Source: Candidatus Cloacimonadota bacterium (GTDB lineage: Bacteria; Cloacimonadota; Cloacimonadia; Cloacimonadales; Cloacimonadaceae). Taken from it: a stretch of 17,063 nt of DNA. Position numbers and translations under genes: made by a program. The stretch is taken from contig JAAYQD010000221.1 in the NCBI GenBank assembly GCA_012519465.1, forward strand, positions 1 through 17,063. Reading direction: 5' to 3'. Of the stretch, positions 6,501 to 14,535 are shown piece by piece; within the stretch, counting starts at the first letter, position 1, and each line of letters begins with the position of its first letter. The notes beneath the pieces are model-generated. The model worked only from the letters and a program-made list of their open reading frames with translations. It did no database searches and was not told the origin of the DNA.

Positions 6501-7079
6501 ATGACAGACAAGAAGAAGACCGCAGCCGCCGCAGAGGTGGAAACCGACGACATAGAAATACAGATTGAAAGAGAACTCACGCCCGAAGAACGCATCGAAG
6601 AGCTGGAAAGCGAAGTGGCAGAGTGGAAAGATAAATATCTGCGCAATATGGCGGAATTTGAAAACTACCGTCGCCGCAGCATCCAGGAAAAGACCGATTG
6701 GATCAAGATGGCCACCCAAAAGCTGGCTTTGGAAGTGTGTGATGTGTTGGACAATTTTGAGCGTGCGCTGGAGCAGATTACCGAAGAGCACAAAGAAGAT
6801 AAGCTGATCAAAGGCTTTGGCTTGATAGAACAGCAGCTACGCAATGTTTTGGAGCGGGAAAGCGTCCGCAAGATAGAGGCTTTGGGGGCAGAATTTGATC
6901 CCCAATGGCATGAAGCCTTAGCTCATATTCCCAGTGAAGAGCCCGAGAATACCATCGCAGCCGTGATTCAAAACGGCTATATGATTCATGATAAAGTTTT
7001 GAGGCCAGCCCGCGTGGCGGTCTCTTCCGGAACCAAAGAACCGGACACAAATAATAATAAGAGTACCATGGAGGAATAA
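6501..7079 (+). CDS. grpE: Nucleotide exchange factor GrpE
   Basis: A 192-residue co-chaperone that releases ADP from DnaK. The N-terminus is a charged, coiled-coil-forming stretch (L-T-P-E-E-R-I-E-E-L-E-S-E-V-A-E-W-K). The core signature Y-L-R-N-M-A-E-F-E-N-Y-R-R-R is followed by the helix L-E-V-C-D-V-L-D-N-F-E-R-A-L. The C-terminal beta domain has G-A-E-F-D-P-Q-W-H-E-A-L and H-D-K-V-L-R-P-A-R-V-A-V, all standard for the family. AGGAG (6490-6494) lies 6 nt before the ATG. The TAA stop is directly followed by the ATG of dnaK with no gap, so the two are translationally coupled, which fits the DnaK-GrpE partnership. Confidence 0.98.
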   Translation: MTDKKKTAAAAEVETDDIEIQIERELTPEERIEELESEVAEWKDKYLRNMAEFENYRRRSIQEKTDWIKMATQKLALEVCDVLDNFERALEQITEEHKEDKLIKGFGLIEQQLRNVLERESVRKIEALGAEFDPQWHEALAHIPSEEPENTIAAVIQNGYMIHDKVLRPARVAVSSGTKEPDTNNNKSTMEE

Positions 7080-9029
7080 ATGGGAAAGATAATTGGAATT
7101 GACCTTGGAACGACGAACTCTTGTGTATCCGTCGTTGAAGGTGGAAAACCCGTAGTGATCACCAATGCGGAAGGTGGACGCACCACCCCCAGCGTGGTGG
7201 CATTTACCAAAGACGGTCAGCGTCTGGTGGGCCAATTGGCAAAGCGCCAGGCAGTGACAAACCCCCTTAATACCGTTTCTTCGATCAAGCGCTTTATGGG
7301 GCGCGCCATCGGGGAAGTGAAAAGTGAAATAGAGCAGGTGCCCTTCAAAGTGGCATCCGGCGTGAAAGGACAGGCGGCAGTGCACGTGGATGCAGAGAAC
7401 AAAGATTATACTCCGCAAGAGATCTCTGCGATGGTGCTTGCCCGCATGAAGGAAACCGCAGAAGCCTATCTGGGACAAACCGTTACAGAGGCAGTGGTAA
7501 CCGTTCCCGCATATTTTAACGACGACCAGCGCCAAGCTACCAAAGACGCCGGCAAGATAGCCGGTCTGGAAGTGAAGCGCATCATCAACGAGCCTACAGC
7601 AGCGGCTTTGGCATTTGGCATGGAAAACCGCAAAGAGCAGAAAGTGGCTGTGTATGACCTGGGCGGCGGCACCTTCGATATCTCCATCCTGGATATTTCC
7701 CAGGGCGTGGTGGAGGTGTTGAGCACCAATGGCGACACCCATTTGGGTGGCGATGACTTTGACAAAGCGGTGATGGATTGGATATTGGATAACTTTAAGA
7801 AGCAGGAAGGCATAGACCTCTCCAGCGATCCAATAGCAATGCAGCGCCTGCGTGAAGCAGCTGAAAAAGCCAAGATCGAGCTCTCCGGAACCCAAACCAC
7901 CAATATCAACCTGCCCTTCATCACGGCAGATGCCAGCGGTCCCAAACACATGAATATGGATCTCACCTTGGCAGAATTCAACCGCCTTACCGAACACCTC
8001 GTACAGCGCTCCCTGGAGCCCTGCCGCAAAGCCTTGGCTGATGCCAAGCTGAGCCCTTCCGACATCCAGGAAGTACTAATGGTGGGCGGCAGCACCCGCA
8101 TCCCCGCAGTTGGCGAAGCCGTGGAAAAGTTCTTTGGCAAAACGCCCAACCGCAGCCTGAACCCCGACGAAGTGGTGTCCATCGGCGCCTCCATCCAAGG
8201 CGCCATCTTAGCTGGTGACGATAACGTAAGCGAGGTGCTACTTTTGGACGTGACTCCCCTCTCCCTGGGCATCGAGACCTTAGGCGGCGTGAGCACCACC
8301 CTCATCCCTCGCAACACCACCATTCCCACAAACAAGAGCGAAGTATTCTCCACTGCAGCGGATAACCAGACAGCGGTAACCATCCACGTTTTGCAGGGTG
8401 AACGCTCCATGGCTGGCGATAATAAATCCTTGGGTCGCTTTGACCTCGTGGGCTTGCCTGCCGCACCCCGTGGCGTTCCGCAGATTGAGGTATCCTTTGA
8501 TCTGGACGCCAATGGTATCCTGAATGTTTCTGCCAAGGACAAAGGCACCGGCAAACAGCAATCCATCAGGATCGACCGTGCTGGAAACATGAGCCAGGAT
8601 GATATCGACCGGATGATCAAAGATGCAGAGCTGCACGCAGAAGAAGACAAGAAGCGTCAGGAATTCATCACAGCCAAAAACGAGCTGGATGGGCTGATCT
8701 TTGGCACAGAGAAATCCCTCAAGGAATATGGAGACAAGCTGTCTGACAGCGAAAAGACAGAGCTGGAAGACGCCATCAAATCTGCCAGGGAACGCTTTGA
8801 AAAGGCCACCGATACAGAAGAGATGACAGCCATCAAAGAAGAGCTGGCACAAAAAGCCCAGAAGCTTGGTGAAATCATCTACCAGCAGGCACAAACCCAG
8901 CAAGGCGGATTTGATCCCAATGCCGCCGGCTTCAATCCAGAGGACTTCCAACAAGGTCCCACACCTGATGATTCCCCATCACAAGACGGTCCCATCGATG
9001 CCGATTTTGAAGTGGTGGATGAACAATAA
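7080..9029 (+). CDS. dnaK: Chaperone DnaK (Hsp70)
   Basis: A 649-residue ATP-driven chaperone, full length. The nucleotide-binding domain starts with the phosphate-1 motif [10 protein letters not shown]. It continues with [13 protein letters not shown], phosphate 2 (Y-D-L-G-G-G-T-F-D) and the adenosine motif ([10 protein letters not shown]). The interdomain linker and first strand lie around D-V-T-P-L-S-L-G (390-397). The substrate-binding beta domain, helical lid and a glutamine/proline-rich tail ending [10 protein letters not shown] follow. The ribosome site GGAGGA (7070-7075) lies inside the end of grpE, and the ATG abuts the grpE stop. It works with GrpE (upstream) and DnaJ (downstream) in the same operon. 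The opposite strand has long open frames here; these are coding-strand shadows. Confidence 0.99.
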   Translation: MGKIIGIDLGTTNSCVSVVEGGKPVVITNAEGGRTTPSVVAFTKDGQRLVGQLAKRQAVTNPLNTVSSIKRFMGRAIGEVKSEIEQVPFKVASGVKGQAAVHVDAENKDYTPQEISAMVLARMKETAEAYLGQTVTEAVVTVPAYFNDDQRQATKDAGKIAGLEVKRIINEPTAAALAFGMENRKEQKVAVYDLGGGTFDISILDISQGVVEVLSTNGDTHLGGDDFDKAVMDWILDNFKKQEGIDLSSDPIAMQRLREAAEKAKIELSGTQTTNINLPFITADASGPKHMNMDLTLAEFNRLTEHLVQRSLEPCRKALADAKLSPSDIQEVLMVGGSTRIPAVGEAVEKFFGKTPNRSLNPDEVVSIGASIQGAILAGDDNVSEVLLLDVTPLSLGIETLGGVSTTLIPRNTTIPTNKSEVFSTAADNQTAVTIHVLQGERSMAGDNKSLGRFDLVGLPAAPRGVPQIEVSFDLDANGILNVSAKDKGTGKQQSIRIDRAGNMSQDDIDRMIKDAELHAEEDKKRQEFITAKNELDGLIFGTEKSLKEYGDKLSDSEKTELEDAIKSARERFEKATDTEEMTAIKEELAQKAQKLGEIIYQQAQTQQGGFDPNAAGFNPEDFQQGPTPDDSPSQDGPIDADFEVVDEQ

Positions 9030-9044
9030 CATTGACAATAGCTT

Positions 9045-9068
9045 GGCGGGGCTTTTCATGGTCCCGCC
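9045..9068 (+). other. Stem-loop between dnaK and dnaJ
   Basis: GGCGGG (9045-9050) pairs perfectly with CCCGCC (9063-9068). A G-U and a C-G pair can extend the stem to 8 bp around an 8-nt loop. It is followed by TCTTAATTAAT, which is not a proper T-tract. It could be a partial terminator or attenuator that lowers dnaJ relative to dnaK, or an mRNA-stabilising or processing structure at the dnaK 3' end. Confidence 0.55.
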
Positions 9069-9096
9069 TCTTAATTAATACTATCCAGGAGTAACA

Positions 9097-10251
9097 ATGG
9101 CAAAACGCGATTATTATGAAGTGTTGGGAGTAAATAAAACTGCCACCGCAGACGAGATCAAAAAGGCATACCGGGCTCTTGCCCTCAAATTTCACCCTGA
9201 TAAGAATCCTGATAATAAGGAAGCAGAAGAGAAGTTCAAAGAAGCCAGTGAGGCGTATGAAGTGCTGTCTGATGAAGACAAGCGCCGAACCTATGATCAG
9301 TTTGGACATGATGGATTGCGCAGCCAATTTGGCAACAGCGGGTTCTCCTGGGATAATTTTACCCGCTTTGACGATATCAGCGACCTCTTTGGCGGAGGCT
9401 TTAGCAGCATCTTTGACATGCTCTTTGGCGGAGGCTTTGGAGGAGGAGGTGGTAGGCAAAGACAGCCCAATCGCGGCGAAGACCTGCAAATAGCCCTTTC
9501 TTTGACCCTCAAAGAGATAGCCTTGGGCACAGAGAAGAAGCTGAAGGTAAACACAAAAGTAGCCTGTGATAAATGCAGTGGCAGCGGCAGCGAAGACAAT
9601 CAGGTGGAAAACTGCAGCCAGTGCAACGGCACAGGACAGGTGAGGGTTGTGCGCCCCAGCCTGTTTGGCCAGATGCAGAGCATTTCTGTGTGTCCCTCCT
9701 GCAGCGGAGAAGGCAAGATAATCAAGAATAAATGCAAGAAATGCGGTGGCGAAGGCCGCCAGAACAAAGTGAAGGAAATCACGGTCAAAATCCCTGCCGG
9801 CGTGGAGGAGGGTCAATATATCCGCCTGCGCGGCCAAGGCAATATCGGGCTGCGTGGCGGTGCTGCTGGAGACATCCTGGTTCTCATCCAAGAGAAAGAG
9901 GACGACACCTTTATCAGGGATGGAGACAATATCCTGCTGGAATACCCCATCACCATTTCGCAAGCTGTATTGGGAGACGAAATCAGCGTTCCCACCATCA
10001 CGGGTAAAGCCAAGATGAAGGTTCCCGCAGGCACCCAGAGCAGCCGTATCTTCCGCATGAAAGGCCTTGGGATACAAGGCCTACACAGCCACGTAAGAGG
10101 CGATCTATTGGTAAGAGTCACCGTGGTCACCCCCACGCGCATCTCCAAAGAAGAGACCGAGCTGTATCAAAAGCTGCGCGAGTTTGACGTAAAAAGGAAT
10201 ATGAAGCCCGGACGCAGCTTCCTGCATAAGCTGCGTGATATCTTTAACTAA
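9097..10251 (+). CDS. dnaJ: Co-chaperone DnaJ (Hsp40)
   Basis: A 384-residue class I (type A) J-protein that delivers substrates to DnaK and stimulates its ATPase. The J domain (about 1-70) has the essential HPD at 33-35. A glycine/phenylalanine-rich linker (about 95-125: L-F-G-G-G-F and so on) follows. The zinc domain starts at C157 and contains the four expected CxxCxGxG repeats: [24 protein letters not shown] and C-K-K-C-G-G-E-G. Two C-terminal beta domains follow. AGGAG (9087-9091) is 5 nt before the ATG. The gene is 67 nt after dnaK, with a stem-loop in between. All functional residues are present. Confidence 0.98.
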   Translation: MAKRDYYEVLGVNKTATADEIKKAYRALALKFHPDKNPDNKEAEEKFKEASEAYEVLSDEDKRRTYDQFGHDGLRSQFGNSGFSWDNFTRFDDISDLFGGGFSSIFDMLFGGGFGGGGGRQRQPNRGEDLQIALSLTLKEIALGTEKKLKVNTKVACDKCSGSGSEDNQVENCSQCNGTGQVRVVRPSLFGQMQSISVCPSCSGEGKIIKNKCKKCGGEGRQNKVKEITVKIPAGVEEGQYIRLRGQGNIGLRGGAAGDILVLIQEKEDDTFIRDGDNILLEYPITISQAVLGDEISVPTITGKAKMKVPAGTQSSRIFRMKGLGIQGLHSHVRGDLLVRVTVVTPTRISKEETELYQKLREFDVKRNMKPGRSFLHKLRDIFN

Positions 10252-10256
10252 ACCCC

Positions 10257-10994
10257 ATGCCTTCCAGCTATTATCCGGATTTAAATAGTACTGATCAGCT
10301 CCTCACCCTCAGCGGCGAGGAGTTTCACCATTTGGTAAGGGTTACCCGGGCTCGCGAAGGCAGCATTATCACGCTCAACAGCGGCAAAGGCAGCCTCGCC
10401 ACTGCCCGCGTGGTCTTTATAGATAACAAACAAGCCCGGTTGGAGCAGGTGTCCATCCAAGAAGACCTGCACTTCCCAGCGCCTTATGCCATTGCCTTCG
10501 CCCTCCTCAAAAATAGGCATGATGAGCTGCTGGTGGAAAAGTGCACCGAATTAGGCGCAGGCAGATTCTTCCCCTTGGTAAGCAGGTTTACCATCCGCAA
10601 AGGCTCTCATGCAGGCATCACCCGTTTTGAACGCATTGCCCTGGCTGCCATCAAACAATGTGACAACCCCATCCTGCCCACCATCTCCCCCATCCAAAGC
10701 CTGAAAGAGGGGTTGGAAATGATCCAGGAGGAAGGCTATCGCCCCATCTTGTGTTCAGAGGACAAGCCCAATATGTGGCTGAGTGATTTGGAGGTTCCTG
10801 TGGATGGCAAACCCTGTTTTATTATTGGGCCGGAGGGAGGGTGGTCGGATGAGGAAAAGATGCTCTTCAAAGAGCTAAATATAGATCAAATCAGTATTGG
10901 GCATCTGGTATCAAGGGCAGAGACGGCGGGCATCACCATCGCCGCTCAATGGCTGCTTTATGCAAACAAACACAGCACTATGGGCACCACATAG
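10257..10994 (+). CDS. rsmE: 16S rRNA (uracil-1498-N3)-methyltransferase RsmE
   Basis: A 245-residue SPOUT-class methyltransferase that uses S-adenosylmethionine to methylate U1498 of 16S rRNA. An N-terminal PUA-like domain carries E-F-H-H-L-V-R-V-T-R-A-R-E-G. The SPOUT domain has K-C-T-E-L-G-A-G-R-F-F-P-L and the cofactor-binding knot motifs I-I-G-P-E-G-G-W-S-D-E-E and I-G-H-L-V-S-R-A-E-T-A, the family's hallmark (usually L-x-R-x-E-T-A). It starts 5 nt after the dnaJ stop and has no clear ribosome site, so it is probably translated by coupling. rsmE next to dnaJ is a recurrent arrangement. Its 3' end overlaps the convergent transporter gene by 37 bp. Confidence 0.95.
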   Translation: MPSSYYPDLNSTDQLLTLSGEEFHHLVRVTRAREGSIITLNSGKGSLATARVVFIDNKQARLEQVSIQEDLHFPAPYAIAFALLKNRHDELLVEKCTELGAGRFFPLVSRFTIRKGSHAGITRFERIALAAIKQCDNPILPTISPIQSLKEGLEMIQEEGYRPILCSEDKPNMWLSDLEVPVDGKPCFIIGPEGGWSDEEKMLFKELNIDQISIGHLVSRAETAGITIAAQWLLYANKHSTMGTT

Positions 10995-12202
10995 TGCACC
11001 CAGAGGCTGATGATCATCAGGCTGCCCAGATTCATCAATAACCCGGCAAAGAGCATGTAAGGAAGCGATATCTTGCGGGTACTGCCAAAGCCCAAGCCAT
11101 TGGAAGGCGTGGCAATGGGGCTCATGAAGGCACAGGTACTGGTGAGAGAAATCACAAGCATCACCTGCCAGCTGATATTGGGGTTCACTTTGGTGATGGG
11201 AAACAGGGTCACAAACATGGCAATCTGTATCACCGAATTGCTCATCAATTCCGTGGCAAAGGTGGCCACACCACCCACGATCAAGAGCAATGCCAAGGCC
11301 GATTTTTCCCCTGTGATCCACTGGACTGATACCTCTGCCAAAGCTTTGGGCAGTTTGAGAAACACCAACACCATGGTAATCGCCACTCCTGCCAAGATCC
11401 ACAGCAGACCCTTGCGGGGCAAATCGTGCCAAATATATGCCCATGGCAAGAGGATTTGTCTCTTCTCACCGGATTGCAGACGGAAGGGATGCAGCAAGAG
11501 GATATAAAGAAACACAAGAGTCCAAATAGCGCTTAGAATCAATAGCTCTGTTTGCTGTTTGGGAAAGAAGCTCATGCTGGAAGAGAGGCCGGCTGCAGAG
11601 AATAAAAAGATGGGTGCCAGCCATAGAGATATCTTGCGCCCCCTTATATGAGAATCATCCCCACATAGCTGTGACCGCAGCTCTCCCCCTTGCATGCTCT
11701 TGGCAGGGCGAAACACAAGCATCAGGATCAGCCAGCCAACCACACACAATAAAAGTGCCAGAGGCATTGCCCAAGTCATCCAGGAAAGGAAGGTAAATTG
11801 ACAACTGATGGGGAATTTGTAGGCTTCATACATCGCCACCAGAATACCATTGGTGGTAGTGCCCGTCAACATCCCTATCCCCCCGATATTGGCACCCCAC
11901 ACGGCGGAGAGTACCATCAAGGTGGCAAATTTGTGCTGCTCCCGCTCCGTGCCATTAAATTGCTTATGGATCAGCTCCAATACGGGAATCATCGCCATCA
12001 ATGTGACCACATTGGCTATCAGCATGGAGATGATGGTGGTGCCAAAGATTATCAGCCAGCTCAACCGGGAGATGGTGATATGCTTTTCCACTATCAGCCA
12101 GCGCACCAGGCTGCGTGGCACCTCAAAGCGCACAAACACACGCGAAAGCAGATAAGAGATTAAAAAGAAGAATAAGAGCTGGATTTTATCCGGATGAATC
12201 AT
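10958..12202 (-). CDS. DASS/SLC13-type (ArsB/NhaD superfamily) inner-membrane transporter
   Basis: A 414-residue, very hydrophobic protein with about ten membrane segments in two similar halves. The first half has M-L-I-A-N-V-V-T-L-M-A-M-I-P-V and W-G-A-N-I-G-G-I-G-M-L-T-G-T-T-T-N-G. The second has T-E-L-M-S-N-S-V-I-Q-I-A and C-A-F-M-S-P-I-A-T-P-S-N-G. These correspond to the two re-entrant-loop pairs with SNT-like motifs that bind Na+ and anionic substrate in the divalent anion:sodium symporter family. The first SNT is replaced by TTN. The length is slightly short for the family (VcINDY has about 460). The substrate (dicarboxylate, sulfate or other anion) cannot be assigned. The ATG overlaps the lpxK stop by 4 nt, and AGGAG (complement of 12208-12212) is 5 nt away. 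It is the last gene of the operon. Confidence 0.82.
   Translation of the reverse strand: MIHPDKIQLLFFFLISYLLSRVFVRFEVPRSLVRWLIVEKHITISRLSWLIIFGTTIISMLIANVVTLMAMIPVLELIHKQFNGTEREQHKFATLMVLSAVWGANIGGIGMLTGTTTNGILVAMYEAYKFPISCQFTFLSWMTWAMPLALLLCVVGWLILMLVFRPAKSMQGGELRSQLCGDDSHIRGRKISLWLAPIFLFSAAGLSSSMSFFPKQQTELLILSAIWTLVFLYILLLHPFRLQSGEKRQILLPWAYIWHDLPRKGLLWILAGVAITMVLVFLKLPKALAEVSVQWITGEKSALALLLIVGGVATFATELMSNSVIQIAMFVTLFPITKVNPNISWQVMLVISLTSTCAFMSPIATPSNGLGFGSTRKISLPYMLFAGLLMNLGSLMIISLWVHYVVPIVLCLFA
10975..10997. terminator. Perfect inverted repeat at the convergent gene overlap, possible bidirectional terminator
   Basis: GCACTATG (10975-10982) and CATAGTGC (10990-10997) are perfect 8-bp arms around a 7-nt loop. 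The TAG stop of rsmE lies within the right arm, and the structure lies in the last codons of the minus-strand transporter. On the minus strand it is followed by a T-rich stretch (TGTGTTTGTTTG). On the plus strand there is no T-tract. This is the only hairpin seen where the two operons meet. Confidence 0.4.
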
Positions 12203-13263
12203 CTAATCTCCTGCCGTTCCTTGATTATGTTCCAGATGGTTTCCATCTGCCCGGCTTGCGGCTCTATCCTCAGTTCCAAGAGTAGCGGCGCCAGATCCCG
12301 ATGCTGAGCCAGCTTGGGCATATCCTTGGCGGTGGTACACACATGGCGGATGGATTCCTTATTTAAGAGGCGCAGGAGGGGTTGCAGGGCTTCACGGGAA
12401 CGGAAGTGATAGTGATCTCCAAAGGCGAAGTGGGCACACACATCCACGCCTGCCTGCTCTGCCAAACTTTCAAATCCAGATGCCGCAGCTATGCCGGATA
12501 CCAGCACGGTTCTATCCAAATCCCTAATTTCATGGCGCTTGCCCTCAAGATCATACACCCCTGCCGGCTGGTAGCGCAGCACCTCTATCCAGGGGCAATA
12601 TGGGGAGATGGCTTCCAAGAGAGGCGTGGCGTCCGCATCAGGGGTTTTACAGCTGATCACACAGAGATCTGCCCGCCCTAAGGCTTCCGGCTTTTCACGC
12701 AGATACCCGGCGGGGATCAATCTGCCATTACCCAAGCCCAGCTCTGCATCAAAACATGCTATCTGCACATCCTTGTGAAATCTATGGTTTTGGAAGACGT
12801 CATCCATAATCAAGGCTTGCACTGTGGGCTGCAGGGATTGGACAAGAGAGATCACGCCCAATCTATCCTTACCCACGGCTACGGGGATGCCGGGCAGGGC
12901 ATTTGCCATCATCCAGGCTTCATCCCCACTTTGATCCACCTCATACAGCACGCCTTTATCATCCGAAATCAATGTGGGCGTGTTTTCCAACCTACCCTTA
13001 TAGCCCCGGTGTGAGATTGCCACCCGCCAGCCATCCTGCTGCATCTGCGCTGCCAAAGCCATGGTAAAAGGAGTCTTGCCACTGCCTCCGCTCACTATAT
13101 TGCCAATCCCAATGATGGGAATATCCGCCTTGATCACGCGTTTCAGCTGCCTTTGCATGCGGGATTTTTGCAAAAGAGAATACACGCCTGCTGCGGGCGT
13201 TAGAAGGTGGCTCAAGAGCGAGCGCTGCACCAGGTGCCGTTGGATAAATTCTTCGTCAATCAC
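12199..13263 (-). CDS. lpxK: Tetraacyldisaccharide 4'-kinase LpxK
   Basis: A 354-residue membrane-associated kinase that phosphorylates the 4' position of the lipid A precursor, so the cell makes lipopolysaccharide and has an outer membrane. An N-terminal helix is followed by Walker A G-N-I-V-S-G-G-S-G-K-T-P (54-65). S-H-R-G-Y-K-G-R (family S-R-G-Y-G/K-R), I-M-D-D-V-F-Q-N-H (family L-D-D-G-F-Q-H, here with V for G) and G-N-G-R-L-I-P-A-G-Y-L-R-E follow. The start is GTG (13261-13263), overlapping the stop of the response-regulator gene by 4 nt (GTGA). There is no nearby ATG, and the N-terminal alignment needs this start. The stop overlaps the ATG of the transporter (ATGA). Other lpx genes are absent from the window. 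Confidence 0.95.
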   Translation of the reverse strand: MIDEEFIQRHLVQRSLLSHLLTPAAGVYSLLQKSRMQRQLKRVIKADIPIIGIGNIVSGGSGKTPFTMALAAQMQQDGWRVAISHRGYKGRLENTPTLISDDKGVLYEVDQSGDEAWMMANALPGIPVAVGKDRLGVISLVQSLQPTVQALIMDDVFQNHRFHKDVQIACFDAELGLGNGRLIPAGYLREKPEALGRADLCVISCKTPDADATPLLEAISPYCPWIEVLRYQPAGVYDLEGKRHEIRDLDRTVLVSGIAAASGFESLAEQAGVDVCAHFAFGDHYHFRSREALQPLLRLLNKESIRHVCTTAKDMPKLAQHRDLAPLLLELRIEPQAGQMETIWNIIKERQEIR

Positions 13264-13649
13264 GCTTTTTGAGGGCTTTCTGCCAGGCGTTGTTCCATCA
13301 TGGCTGCCAGCTTTTCCACGGGGAAGGGTTTGAAAAGCACGTCTTTGAGACCGTCTGTGCGGGCTCTCACCACCACATGGTTGGGGTCGTAGCCAAAGCC
13401 TGTCATCATAATGATGGGGATACTGGCGTCATGCTCCTGCACCCGCCAATACAATTCATAACCATCCATATCGGGCATGGCAATATCGGTGAGCAGCAGA
13501 TGCACGCCACCTTCCAGGATCAGCCGCAAGGCATCCATGCCATTGGTAAAGGGATGTATCTCCCAATCCGGATGCATATCGCTCAGTTCAGCCTTCAGAT
13601 TGAGGATCAATTCCTCTTCGTCATCCACAATACAGATTCTCTTTGGCAT
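13260..13649 (-). CDS. Single-domain response regulator (CheY-like receiver)
   Basis: A 129-residue stand-alone receiver domain with no output domain. All key residues are present: acidic pair D9/D10, phospho-acceptor D55 in L-T-D-I-A-M-P-D-M-D-G, T83 in M-M-T-G-F-G and K107 in F-K-P-F. The start ATG lies 1 nt after the purC stop, with a weak purine-rich site (AAAGAGAA) inside the end of purC. The stop overlaps the GTG of lpxK. It could relay phosphate or bind a partner protein. No histidine kinase is nearby, so its partner is unknown. Its place between purC and lpxK is unusual. Confidence 0.95.
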   Translation of the reverse strand: MPKRICIVDDEEELILNLKAELSDMHPDWEIHPFTNGMDALRLILEGGVHLLLTDIAMPDMDGYELYWRVQEHDASIPIIMMTGFGYDPNHVVVRARTDGLKDVLFKPFPVEKLAAMMEQRLAESPQKA

Positions 13650-13650
13650 C

Positions 13651-14532
13651 TTACAAATTCTCTTTGGTTATGATCTTATAAATCTGCTGATACTTTTCCC
13701 GCGTTTGCGCTATCACATCCGGGGGCAAAGACGGAGCGGGGGTATCGGATTGCCATCCGCTGTGGATGAGATAATCTCGAATAAACTGCTTGTCATAGCT
13801 GCGCGGGCTCTTGCCAATCTCATAATCCTCCACATCCCAAAACCGGGAGGAATCAGGCGTGAGCGCTTCATCGATGAGGACGATCTCACCGTTTAAGGAG
13901 CCAAATTCAAACTTGGTATCAGCTAAGATGATATTCTGTTCCAGCATCATCTCATGCCCAAAGTTGTACAGCGCAATGGATTTCTCTTTCAGAAACTGGG
14001 CTATCCATTCATCGGTATGTGCCAGCATATCCCGATAGCTGATATTCACGTCGTGCCCCTCCTCTTCCTTGGTGGAAGGGGTAAACAGCGGTTTGGCAAA
14101 TTTCTGGCTTTCCTGCATCTCTTCTGTGATCATCATCCCGCCGATGGTATTCGTCTTGGCATATTCTTTCCAGGCGGAACCGCTGATATAGCCGCGCACG
14201 ATGCATTCAAAGGGAATCACGCGTGTCTTGCGCACCAGCATGCTACGCCCCAAGAGATACTCCTTAAAAGGATGAAACTCCTCCGGGTATTCCTCCACCT
14301 TATCCGTGATAAAGTGATTGGGGACAATATGCTGGGTAGCCTTGAAGATGCTGGTGGCAATGCCATTCAGGATGCGTCCCTTATCCGGGATGGGATCGGG
14401 GAATACCACATCAAAGGCGGACAGCCGATCGCTGGTAACCAAGAGCAGCTGCTCCCCCAAATCATAGATATCCCTCACCTTCCCCTGACGGGATTGTTTT
14501 ACAAGATCCAATTCTTTCAGTGTTTCAAACAT
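13651..14532 (-). CDS. purC: Phosphoribosylaminoimidazole-succinocarboxamide synthase (SAICAR synthetase) PurC
   Basis: A 293-residue ATP-dependent enzyme of purine synthesis that joins CAIR and aspartate. The N-terminus has G-K-V-R-D-I-Y-D-L-G and L-L-V-T-S-D-R-L-S-A-F-D-V-V. The middle has V-I-P-F-E-C-I-V-R-G-Y-I-S-G-S-A-W and the C-terminal half L-A-D-T-K-F-E-F-G with L-I-D-E-A-L-T-P-D-S-S-R-F-W. All are standard, and the length fits the longer ADE1-like form. It starts 3 nt after the UvrC-like gene, and 1 nt separates its stop from the response regulator. No other pur genes are in the window, so it stands alone in this mixed operon. Confidence 0.97.
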   Translation of the reverse strand: MFETLKELDLVKQSRQGKVRDIYDLGEQLLLVTSDRLSAFDVVFPDPIPDKGRILNGIATSIFKATQHIVPNHFITDKVEEYPEEFHPFKEYLLGRSMLVRKTRVIPFECIVRGYISGSAWKEYAKTNTIGGMMITEEMQESQKFAKPLFTPSTKEEEGHDVNISYRDMLAHTDEWIAQFLKEKSIALYNFGHEMMLEQNIILADTKFEFGSLNGEIVLIDEALTPDSSRFWDVEDYEIGKSPRSYDKQFIRDYLIHSGWQSDTPAPSLPPDVIAQTREKYQQIYKIITKENL

Positions 14533-14535
14533 ATT

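Noticed and set aside
9032..9037. TTGACA after dnaK as a promoter for dnaJ
   Set aside because: No reasonable -10 lies 15-19 nt downstream; the gap there is taken up by the stem-loop.
6918..10077. Long minus-strand open frames (359, 394 and 381 codons) opposite grpE, dnaK and dnaJ
   Set aside because: They are antisense to unmistakable chaperone genes, have no recognisable domains, and arise from the codon bias of the real genes.
13636..13667. Direct repeat ATTCTCTTTGG (13636-13646 and 13657-13667)
   Set aside because: It falls in the coding ends of the response regulator and purC (K-R-I and T-K-E-N codons) and is short enough to be chance.
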